Source: Aedoeadaptatus urinae
Lineage (GTDB): Bacteria > Bacillota > Clostridia > Tissierellales > Peptoniphilaceae
Direction of reading: 5' to 3'
Assembly (NCBI RefSeq): GCF_900155585.1
Contig: NZ_LT707418.1
Span: forward strand, 310,001 to 374,000
Length of the DNA stretch: 64,000 bases
Position numbers and translations under genes: made by a program. Below the pieces are notes generated by a model that saw nothing but the letters and a program-made list of their open reading frames with translations, searched no databases and was not told the origin of the DNA. Shown one piece after another: positions 25,561-33,040 of this stretch; the stretch's first letter is position 1, and every line of letters begins with the position of its first letter.

Positions 25561-26205
25561 CTAGCGTCCTTTGAATATGGACCAGAAGGATTTTTTCTCG
25601 CCCTTATCCCCTGTTTCTCCCTTCAGGGAAAAAGCCGGCTTCTCCATTTCGTTAAAGAAGCGGGCATCTTCCAAGGGCAGGCTCTCGATCTTTTCCAGGG
25701 CCTCTCTGTCCCCGGGCTTCAGTCGATTGGCGATGATCGCCACGGGGATAGGGCATTTGTTTTTTCTTAAGATAAATTGAATGCGGTCGAAGGCGCGCAC
25801 AGAGCCCGGTTGATTGGTGATGACGCAGTAAAAGACATCCGCCACCTCGGCCCAGGCAGCGATGTCCCTCTCTCTGTAGCGGGACAGGTCCACAAAGACG
25901 TCGTCGTCTCCTAAGCTCTTCACCGCCTCGATGAAATCTTCCTCTTCGATTTCTTCAAGGTCGTGAAAAATATTGCCTTGGATTAAATCGTAGCCGTCGC
26001 CTTCAATCGCCACTTCGGACACGGGCTTTCCCTGAAGAAAGTCCATATAGTCCTCGATTGTCTCCGGCTGTTCCGACAAAAACAAATCCTGCACCCGGGT
26101 GCGATTCGACGCCTCGATTAAAAGGCCCTTCGCTTCTTTGGCGAAGTCGCGGGCCATGGTGCTGGTGCCGCAACCGCCTACCGTCGATAAAATGACTGCT
26201 ATCAT
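25561..26205 (-). CDS. MinD/ParA-like protein without P-loop lysines
   Basis: A 214-residue protein. The start MIAVILSTVGGCGTST aligns with the deviant Walker A motif of MinD (KGGVGKT), but both lysines are replaced. VFVDLSRYRERDIAAWAEVADV resembles the MinD switch II region, and AIIANRLKPGD the later NRLRP segment. A basic tail with aromatic residues (KKSFWSIFKGR) could be a membrane-targeting helix like the one that ends MinD. It sits downstream of mreC-mreD-PBP2 and before TIGR03960, exactly where minCD stands in related rods. Loss of ATPase activity is inferred; an alternative is a divergent CpaE/BY-kinase-like protein. Confidence 0.6.
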   Translation of the reverse strand: MIAVILSTVGGCGTSTMARDFAKEAKGLLIEASNRTRVQDLFLSEQPETIEDYMDFLQGKPVSEVAIEGDGYDLIQGNIFHDLEEIEEEDFIEAVKSLGDDDVFVDLSRYRERDIAAWAEVADVFYCVITNQPGSVRAFDRIQFILRKNKCPIPVAIIANRLKPGDREALEKIESLPLEDARFFNEMEKPAFSLKGETGDKGEKKSFWSIFKGR

Positions 26206-26207
26206 AC

Positions 26208-29200
26208 TTACTCCGTTTCCAAACGCGTCTCCGTCGGGAGGGTTTCGTCTTTAATTTCCTTGTAGAAGCCGAAATACTGTGCCAGTACCTGCTGCATGAC
26301 CGGTCCGCAGTTGGCGCCGTTGCCCCCTTGGATAATGACCACGGTGACGGCGACCTCCGGATTGTCCGCCGGCGCATAGCCCACCTGCCATGCAAAGGAG
26401 TCGTAGGTTTCCTTTGTGTAGGGATTGACCCCGGCCCGTTCGGCACTGCCGGTCTTCATAGCCACTTCCACGGGAAAATCCTCGAACAGACTGGCGTTGA
26501 GGCCCGCCGTAGAGACGAGCTTCATGCCCTTTCTCAAGTCCTTGTAGTACTTGGGCTTCAGACCCACCTGCTTTACCGGCTCCTTGTCGTGCTTTTTGCC
26601 GCCTAACAGGGTCAGGGGATAGAGCTCGCCGCCGTTGGCAAGGGCCATGGCGTAGCGATTCATTTCCACCGGCGTGTAGGCATTGGAGCCTTGGCCGATG
26701 ACCACATTCATGGTGTCCGCCGTGTTCCAATTGGCCTGATCGATATAGGTGTATTTCAAAAGATCCGCCAAGGGTACCCGTTGGTCCTTGCCCACCTTAT
26801 CCGAATCCACCTTTAAGTCCTTTAAGAAATTATAAACCTCGTCTCGGGTCATGGGCTTTTTGTCGTCCAAGGTCTTGACGATGGCATCCACCACCTTGTC
26901 CTTTTCCTTGTCCGAAGAAAGGCCGGACATATAGACGGAGCGGTTTTCGTTTAAGTGGCGACGCAAGAGGGCCTTTAAGGTCTTCTTCTTAGACTCGGGA
27001 TCGGGAATAATGCCCTTGCTTTCCCGGGGGATGTTGATCTCAAGTCCCGTGCGCTCGCCGAGGCCGTAGCGTTTCGCCATGGCGGCAATTTCCGACGGCT
27101 TCACGTGAAGACCCAGGTCCTTTCCGCCCCGTTGATCCACGCCGAGACCCAGTGAGTAAAAGTAATAGTTGCAGGAATCCCGAAGGGCGTAGGCCAGAGT
27201 TTCCTGACCGTGAACTTGCCGGTTCTGATTCCAGAGCCAGCAGCCGAAGATTTGGCGGCCGACTTCCACATAGCCGCCGTCTTGAATGGCCATGTCGGGA
27301 TTCAGGCCCTTTTCTAAAGCCGCCGATGCGGTAACCATTTTAAAGATACTGCCCGGCTGAATCGCCGATTGCATGGCGATGTTATAGAGGGGACGCGGTG
27401 CCAATTGATTCTTTTCTTCCTTGGGCTTTAAGCTTTCCCAAGCCGAGGGATTGATGCCCTTGGCAAAGAGATTGGGATCGTAGGAAGGATAGTTGGCCAT
27501 GGCCAACACTTCCCCGGTGTGCACATCGGTGACGATGACGGCACCGGAGGCGGCGTTTTTAAAGGTGCCGCCCTTTTCCCTGCTGGTCAGATAATTAAAC
27601 GTCCCCCAAGGCGATACATAGGGCGTGGCCGTGCGAATTTGTTGAAGGGTCGTCGCGAGGCTTTCCTCCGCCTTTTTTTGCAGCTCGATATCGATGCTCA
27701 GGCGCACGTCCTTTCCGGGCTTCGGCGCCACTTCGCGAATAACGCCGGTGGTGTTACCCGAGGAGTCTACGGACACGGTCTTTCTACCGTCGGTGCCCTT
27801 GAGCCTGTCCTCAAAAACCTGCTCCATGCCCGTCTTTCCGATGAGGTCGTTGCGATTGTAGCCCTTCTTCTTGACGTACTTGTCGATTTCCTTGTCTTGG
27901 GCGATGTTTCCGATATATCCCAACACGTGGGCCGCCAAATTTCCTTCGGGATAATAACGAATGGGCTCGACGGAAACGTGAATACCCGAGCGGTTGGACA
28001 GCTTCTCTTCGATTTTCGCCACGGTTTCGTCTTGAATCTCGTAGGCGTAGTTAATGGGCATGTAGGCGTAGCTTCCCTGGCTGCCGATGGAGTCGTAAAT
28101 ATTTAAAATGCCGAAGACCTCGTAGGGGCTCAGCTTCTTGTCGATCTCAAAGCGATCTCTCTGTGCCTCGAAGATTTTTTTCGACGAGGCGGCGCCCTTC
28201 AGCCCGGCCCCCTTGGCGAAATCGATTGCGTTATTTAGCTCGGTGTAATTGGGCTTTTCACCGCTGACGGAAATCCCCGTCACCGTGCCTTCGTCGATTA
28301 AATAGGCCTGCACCTTTTCGGGCATGCCCTCCAAGGCGGCGAAGTCTTTTCTGTTTTTCTTCTTCGTCACCACGTGGACCAAGGTGTCGTAGGCGAGATT
28401 GCCTTTTTTGTCCACGACGACGGTTTTGTTATTCTGTTCCTTTAAGGACAGCTCCGCGCCCTTTGACGAGGCGAAATCCACGCTGTCCTTTAAAACCTCC
28501 TCGTCGGAGAGCAGGAATTTTTCCGGATCCCGCTTCGCCAGCACGGCGATTAAATCCTCCGCCGCGGAGGATGACCAGGTGACGTCCTTTGACACGTCCA
28601 TCAGGCGCACCTTGGCCTGAATGTAGCCGTCGTAATATTCGTTTCCGTAGGTTCTCAAGCCGATGTTCGGCACATCTCTTTTAACCGTTTCATAGGCGAG
28701 CTTCCGCCCGATGGGATGGGATAGGATTTCCTCCACATACATGGGGTGATCCGTCAAAAAGGCGACTAAATCCTCCATGGCATCGGCCTTTTGACTAAGG
28801 CCGTAACGCTCCTTAAAGCGCGCCGCCTTTTCAGGGTCCCCATAGAACACCCTGCCCGCCGACACCTCCATGCCGCCGTCTTGAAAGACCCTTTGACGAA
28901 GCAACTGCTTCATCACGGAGTAATTGTAGTGGCCGCGGTAGGGCTTTTTCCAGCGAGCGTGAAGAAATTCCACCAGCTTGCCCTTATCCATTAAGGCATC
29001 CAAGACCTCGGCCTTGGGCTCGTCGGCGTACTTGTAATCGCTCAGATCCCGATAGACGAAGGCATTTAACACGATGGGATTGGCCTTCATGTACCCCGCG
29101 CCGTCCTCTTCCAGGTAGCGACTGAGGAGCAGATAGGCGTCGTTTTTCTCTTTGCGGGTGAAGCGGTCCAGCTCGTCCTTGCGAATTTGAACGGCAAAGA

Positions 29201-29432
29201 CGGGGCGGTTTCCCGCAAGGACCACGCCGTTTCGATCGCGGATCTTGCCCCGCTGAGCCGTGATGGCGATGTCTTTGACCCGCCGCTCGTCGGCAAGCTT
29301 TCGAAACCTATGGCCCTGAAAAATCGTAATATTAAACAGTTGCAAAAAAAGGGCGACAAAAAGAACGGCCATAACCGATGTGAAAATCCTATGGCGATTC
29401 CACTCCTTTGCTTTTTCCCAAAAATTATGCAT
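26208..29432 (-). CDS. mrdA: Penicillin-binding protein 2 (long form)
   Basis: A 1074-residue class B transpeptidase, far longer than the 600-700 residues usual for PBP2. A membrane segment at about 16-36 is followed by a dimerisation domain swollen by some 250 residues (about 90-400). The transpeptidase domain has SIFK with the active serine at about 695, SCN at about 752 and KTG at about 994. ATG 29432 is behind AAAGGG and overlaps the mreD stop by eight bases. It cross-links peripheral peptidoglycan together with the MreCD scaffold. The gene symbol follows context; pbpA would be equally apt. Confidence 0.9.
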   Translation of the reverse strand: MHNFWEKAKEWNRHRIFTSVMAVLFVALFLQLFNITIFQGHRFRKLADERRVKDIAITAQRGKIRDRNGVVLAGNRPVFAVQIRKDELDRFTRKEKNDAYLLLSRYLEEDGAGYMKANPIVLNAFVYRDLSDYKYADEPKAEVLDALMDKGKLVEFLHARWKKPYRGHYNYSVMKQLLRQRVFQDGGMEVSAGRVFYGDPEKAARFKERYGLSQKADAMEDLVAFLTDHPMYVEEILSHPIGRKLAYETVKRDVPNIGLRTYGNEYYDGYIQAKVRLMDVSKDVTWSSSAAEDLIAVLAKRDPEKFLLSDEEVLKDSVDFASSKGAELSLKEQNNKTVVVDKKGNLAYDTLVHVVTKKKNRKDFAALEGMPEKVQAYLIDEGTVTGISVSGEKPNYTELNNAIDFAKGAGLKGAASSKKIFEAQRDRFEIDKKLSPYEVFGILNIYDSIGSQGSYAYMPINYAYEIQDETVAKIEEKLSNRSGIHVSVEPIRYYPEGNLAAHVLGYIGNIAQDKEIDKYVKKKGYNRNDLIGKTGMEQVFEDRLKGTDGRKTVSVDSSGNTTGVIREVAPKPGKDVRLSIDIELQKKAEESLATTLQQIRTATPYVSPWGTFNYLTSREKGGTFKNAASGAVIVTDVHTGEVLAMANYPSYDPNLFAKGINPSAWESLKPKEEKNQLAPRPLYNIAMQSAIQPGSIFKMVTASAALEKGLNPDMAIQDGGYVEVGRQIFGCWLWNQNRQVHGQETLAYALRDSCNYYFYSLGLGVDQRGGKDLGLHVKPSEIAAMAKRYGLGERTGLEINIPRESKGIIPDPESKKKTLKALLRRHLNENRSVYMSGLSSDKEKDKVVDAIVKTLDDKKPMTRDEVYNFLKDLKVDSDKVGKDQRVPLADLLKYTYIDQANWNTADTMNVVIGQGSNAYTPVEMNRYAMALANGGELYPLTLLGGKKHDKEPVKQVGLKPKYYKDLRKGMKLVSTAGLNASLFEDFPVEVAMKTGSAERAGVNPYTKETYDSFAWQVGYAPADNPEVAVTVVIIQGGNGANCGPVMQQVLAQYFGFYKEIKDETLPTETRLETE

Positions 29433-29919
29433 CGCTATCCCTTTCAAGGACTCGGTAGTCTGTCGTATCTCTTAAAAACCAATGGCTCATCAAGCCGGCG
29501 TAAATCCCCGTGGACAGGGGCACGGTAAAAAATTCGTAGGAGTCCACCATGCTGACGTGCCAGCCTAAAATCATCATCAGAATGAAAAACATCAGCTCAC
29601 ACACGGCGGAGGTTAGTCCCACGGCCACACCCGTCGCCATGGAGGACGGATGAGGAATGAGCCGCCGCCACAAAAAAGCCGCAGCGATAAAAAGCCCGTG
29701 CAAAAGCACATAGGGCCCGATGGCCGCCGCCACCGCCGCATCCATCACCAAAGCGGAGGCAAAGGCGAAGGCCACGCCCCACTTCATGCGTAGGCGGAAG
29801 AAGATAAAGATTGCCGCCACCGGCAAATAGCCCCGTAATATCGAGGGCAAGCTTTGAAAGACCGGGGAGGTGTAGATAAAGGGCGTGAGAAGTAAGAGCG
29901 CATAACTTAATCGTTTCAT
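29425..29919 (-). CDS. mreD: Rod-shape protein MreD
   Basis: A 164-residue membrane protein with four to five hydrophobic segments and few charged residues, typical of MreD. Sequence conservation is weak in this family; the call rests mainly on position between mreC (four-base overlap) and the PBP2 gene. It links MreC to the synthetic machinery. Confidence 0.8.
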   Translation of the reverse strand: MKRLSYALLLLTPFIYTSPVFQSLPSILRGYLPVAAIFIFFRLRMKWGVAFAFASALVMDAAVAAAIGPYVLLHGLFIAAAFLWRRLIPHPSSMATGVAVGLTSAVCELMFFILMMILGWHVSMVDSYEFFTVPLSTGIYAGLMSHWFLRDTTDYRVLERDSDA

Positions 29920-30755
29920 CTGCCACCTGCCAACACAAAGACGCGATAGATATTATGGAAATTGATTCCGCTGTCCACCTTAATGTTCTTCACCATTTTG
30001 TCCTCGTCGGTGCTCACTTCGCTGACGGTACCGATGTACATGTCCGGCTCGTAGCCGTCGCCGATTCCCGTAGTAAACAGGGTGTCTCCCACCACGATAT
30101 CCGCATAGAGATCGAAGGCATAGCCTTCCAACCGGCGGTTCACGCCGCGAAGAACGCCGCCGTCGGAGGTGCGAATACTGCGGAAGCTAATGGCATTTTC
30201 CTCGTCGATAATGCTGCGCACCTGAGCGGAATAAGGCGTGACCTTGGTAATGTAGCCTATGACTCCCTCCGCCGAGGCGTCGTCGCCCTTGTTCATGGCG
30301 GCGATCACCGTGTCGCCGACGTGAATGCCAGCCTTGGATCCCTTGTTAATGGTAAAGCGATGAAAATACATTCCCGACGACTTGGCCGTCACCCGCGCAT
30401 CCACGGCGCCCAGCTTCTTGTTGTTGCGAATGGAGTAAGCGTTGGAGAGGTAGGTGGAGCGGTTGACGATGTCCTCCAGATTCTTATTTTCCTTCTTTAG
30501 CTTCTTAAGCTCTTTTTTCATGCGCTTGTTTTCGGCGCTTAAAGAGGTGACGTGGAGGAGGCTGTTGGCCCCTTCACCGACGTAGTTCAAGCCCGTGCCC
30601 AAGGTGTCGGCGACGGGACTGATGGCGGTGCCCACGGCAAATTCCACGGCGCGCAAGGCTCCCGCTCCCAACGAGGTGAAGCCGAAAAATAAAAACAAGA
30701 CCACGAGGGCGGCTCGCACTATCCAATTTTTCTTGAATTCTTTTAAGGGCTTCAT
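29916..30755 (-). CDS. mreC: Cell-shape protein MreC
   Basis: A 279-residue protein with an N-terminal anchor (about 10-30), a coiled coil (about 68-98, ENKRMKKELKKLKKENKNLE) and a beta-rich C-terminal half with GIHVGDTVI and GYITKVTPYSAQVRSIID-like sequence. MreC activates PBP2. No mreB precedes it; radC lies four bases upstream instead. Confidence 0.9.
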   Translation of the reverse strand: MKPLKEFKKNWIVRAALVVLFLFFGFTSLGAGALRAVEFAVGTAISPVADTLGTGLNYVGEGANSLLHVTSLSAENKRMKKELKKLKKENKNLEDIVNRSTYLSNAYSIRNNKKLGAVDARVTAKSSGMYFHRFTINKGSKAGIHVGDTVIAAMNKGDDASAEGVIGYITKVTPYSAQVRSIIDEENAISFRSIRTSDGGVLRGVNRRLEGYAFDLYADIVVGDTLFTTGIGDGYEPDMYIGTVSEVSTDEDKMVKNIKVDSGINFHNIYRVFVLAGGR

Positions 30756-30758
30756 GAA

Positions 30759-31472
30759 CTATAACGCTCCATCTTCTAAAAAACTATAAAAACTGTGATC
30801 ACCGACAATAATATGATCCACCACGGGAATGCCCAGCAGCTCGCCCGCACGCTTGAGGCGTTCGGTGAGGCTTCGGTCTTCGGAAGAGGGTCTGGGATTG
30901 CCCGCCGGGTGATTATGTACCAATGCGATGGAATGACACTTCTTGCCGATGGCCCCTTGAAAGACGTCCCGAGGATGAACCACGGTGCAGTCCAAGGTGC
31001 CTCTGGAAATGCACTCCACAAATTGTAGCTGCTTCTTCACATTCAGGCCAATGACGCGAAACTCCTCGTGCTGCAGGCCCATGAGATCGTCCATAACGAA
31101 ATCCGCAATGGCCTTCGGCGTATTTAAGGGCACGGCTTGTCCCATGGGGCGGCGCATGCGGCGGGCCATTTCCACCATGCCCACCAGGCGGGCGGCCTTG
31201 CTCTTGCCGATGCCCTTGACGGAAAGAAAATCGTCGTAGGTTCCTGTAAAGAGGCAGGTCAATCCTTGCCTCGAAGGAGATTTTCTCTCCAGGCTGTCGA
31301 TAATGTCCTGCGCTACTTCGATGGCGGTTCTCCCCTCCGTGCCCGTTCGCAAAAACAGAGCCAAGAGCTCGCTGTCCGACAGGGCCTCTGCGCCGTAGGT
31401 CAGAAGCTTTTCTTCCGGCAAAGTGGCGAGGTCGTAGTCTAAAAGTTTTTTCTTTTCCCTTTTATCTTCCAT
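30759..31472 (-). CDS. radC: RadC/JAB family metalloprotein
   Basis: A 237-residue protein with an N-terminal UPF0758 helix-hairpin-helix region (LLALFLRTGTEGR, LSVKGIGKSKAARLVG) and a C-terminal JAMM metalloprotease-like domain. Its zinc ligands are in ALVHNHPAGNPRPSSED. Despite the name a repair role is not established. Maf and radC next to mreCD is the usual clostridial order. AAAGGAGGG precedes the ATG. Confidence 0.93.
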   Translation of the reverse strand: MEDKREKKKLLDYDLATLPEEKLLTYGAEALSDSELLALFLRTGTEGRTAIEVAQDIIDSLERKSPSRQGLTCLFTGTYDDFLSVKGIGKSKAARLVGMVEMARRMRRPMGQAVPLNTPKAIADFVMDDLMGLQHEEFRVIGLNVKKQLQFVECISRGTLDCTVVHPRDVFQGAIGKKCHSIALVHNHPAGNPRPSSEDRSLTERLKRAGELLGIPVVDHIIVGDHSFYSFLEDGAL

Positions 31473-32019
31473 CTCTCCCTCCTTTCAGCCGCTTGACAAT
31501 GGAGTCCACGTGCATGCCGATGACCGTATCCATGGCGCCCTCCACCGTAATTTTAAACTCGTCGATGTCCTGCACGCCGTAAGCGCCGGCCTTGTCCGAG
31601 TACGTGTTTTTATCTAAATAGGCCTTCATCTGCTCGTCGGAAAAATCTTCGAAGCGCACTCGGGACAGATCGTAGTCCACGTACTTCTCCTCGCCTAAAA
31701 TACAGTAGGCGCTGATCACCTCGTGGACCTGCCCCCTTAAAGCCGAAAGCATGGCTTCGGCATCGGCGCGGTCCTTAGGCTTGCCTAAAATCTTGCCCTC
31801 TGAAACCACCACCGTATCCACGGCGACGACGGTATCGTCGGGCCGTTTGTCTTTCACACTCATGGCCTTTTGATAGGCCAACTGCATGGTGTAAATTTCC
31901 GGCGACGACAGGCGCAGATGCCTTTCGTCGTAGGCGGGTTTTTCGATTTCAAAGCTTAAGCCCGCGTCCGACAGCAGTTTTTTTCTGCGGGGAGATGACG
32001 ATGCCAAGACAAGACTCAT
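31462..32019 (-). CDS. maf: Maf family nucleotide pyrophosphatase
   Basis: A 185-residue enzyme that hydrolyses non-canonical or excess dTTP/UTP-like nucleotides. SSPRRKKLLSDAGLSF at the start, the central VAVDTVVV and the C-terminal KAGAYGVQD are the family's three signatures. It overlaps radC by 11 bases and the Gx gene by four. Confidence 0.94.
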   Translation of the reverse strand: MSLVLASSSPRRKKLLSDAGLSFEIEKPAYDERHLRLSSPEIYTMQLAYQKAMSVKDKRPDDTVVAVDTVVVSEGKILGKPKDRADAEAMLSALRGQVHEVISAYCILGEEKYVDYDLSRVRFEDFSDEQMKAYLDKNTYSDKAGAYGVQDIDEFKITVEGAMDTVIGMHVDSIVKRLKGGRDGR

Positions 32020-32519
32020 AGACGCACTCCGATCGTTTCCAAGTGGCGGCTGGCGTAGATGGCCGTCAAGCCGACAAAGTATCCCGTAAATAATCCTAAG
32101 ATAAGTAAGAGAGGAAGGTAGGTCAGCAGGCCCATATTATGCACCATGATGATGGCCGTGGCGACCTGTCCCAAATTGTGAAAGAAGGAACCGATAAAAC
32201 TGATTCCGATTAAGGATGCGCTCTTAATGGTCTTCAGAGAGAGAATCATGGCCAAAGAAGACAGCAAGGCGCCGGTGCCGCTGTAAAAAAAGCTGGTGAC
32301 ATTGCCGGTGACGAGCATGAGCAGCACGCTTTTTAATATGGCGACGACGAAGCCTTCCTTGGGTCCGAAGACCACGATGGTGGTGAGGATCACCACATTG
32401 GACAGGCCAAGCCGCGCACCGGGCAGGGGCACGGGCAGGGGCACCATGGTTTCGATGAAGCCGATAGCCACGGCGATGGCGACCATCAATCCTAAAAAAA
32501 TTTGTTTACGTAAGTCCAT
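32016..32519 (-). CDS. Gx family membrane protein (PF07456)
   Basis: A 167-residue protein with five or six membrane segments. The early LPVPLPGARLGLSNVVIL block and GPKEGFVVAILKSVLLMLVTG are typical of the Gx transporter family, once annotated heptaprenyl diphosphate synthase component I. Members resemble substrate-capture components of ECF transporters; the substrate is unknown. It follows a NusG-II protein by two bases, a pairing frequent beside flavin-based redox genes. Confidence 0.82.
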   Translation of the reverse strand: MDLRKQIFLGLMVAIAVAIGFIETMVPLPVPLPGARLGLSNVVILTTIVVFGPKEGFVVAILKSVLLMLVTGNVTSFFYSGTGALLSSLAMILSLKTIKSASLIGISFIGSFFHNLGQVATAIIMVHNMGLLTYLPLLLILGLFTGYFVGLTAIYASRHLETIGVRL

Positions 32520-32521
32520 CT

Positions 32522-32899
32522 TTACCTCAACAATACATCCATGGTGGGGGTCTCGTCGCTTTTAATCTCCGCGATAATGCGGTGGGGCAAACAGACGATC
32601 ATCTCACCGGGCCGTTTGATTGGCGCCATTTTTAAGCAGATGCCGTCGGGGCAATCGGCCTCGGTCATGCGCGCCCCCTTTTCGTCGATGTGTAGCTTGT
32701 TCGTACCGCCATGGGCGTGAAATGTATAGGTCTTTCCCCTATGGGCTGCGTCCATGGGAATCTTTTTTACTTCTTTGCCGTCGATCTGCACGCTGACGTA
32801 GACGTGGGCCGCTTCCTTTTTCGGCACGAGCTGCGTCGCCCCCAGGCCCAGGGCCACAGCCAAGATGACGATGGCAATGATCACATCGGTTCTGTTCAT
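32522..32899 (-). CDS. NusG domain II-containing protein
   Basis: A 125-residue protein with one N-terminal membrane segment (about 5-25) and an exported beta domain of the NusG-II type. DCPDGICLKMAPIKRPGEMIVCLPHRI carries two conserved cysteines. The function is unknown; members occur next to Gx, FMN-binding and Rnf genes and are suspected in redox processes (inference). First gene of the unit that runs through maf, radC and mreCD. Confidence 0.82.
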   Translation of the reverse strand: MNRTDVIIAIVILAVALGLGATQLVPKKEAAHVYVSVQIDGKEVKKIPMDAAHRGKTYTFHAHGGTNKLHIDEKGARMTEADCPDGICLKMAPIKRPGEMIVCLPHRIIAEIKSDETPTMDVLLR

Positions 32900-32964
32900 A
32901 GCTCCCCCTTTTTCAACATTTAATTATACCATAGATAGGCGGTGGAAAAAGAAAGGCTCTATGG

Positions 32965-33004
32965 GAAAAACAAAAGCCCCGGCATGAAATATTGCCGAGG
33001 CTTT
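32965..33004 (-). terminator. Terminator of the large lipoprotein gene
   Basis: A 12-bp stem (AAAGCCTCGGCA with TGCCGGGGCTTT, one mismatch, 32973-33004) is followed by TGTTTTTC on the minus strand. Confidence 0.8.
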
Positions 33005-33040
33005 CTGACTCCGTTATGCTTTCGTTAATTCCTAAGGACA

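Noticed and set aside
27519-28106. Plus-strand open frame of 195 codons
   Set aside because: Antisense to the PBP2 gene; no start signal and shadow-like composition.
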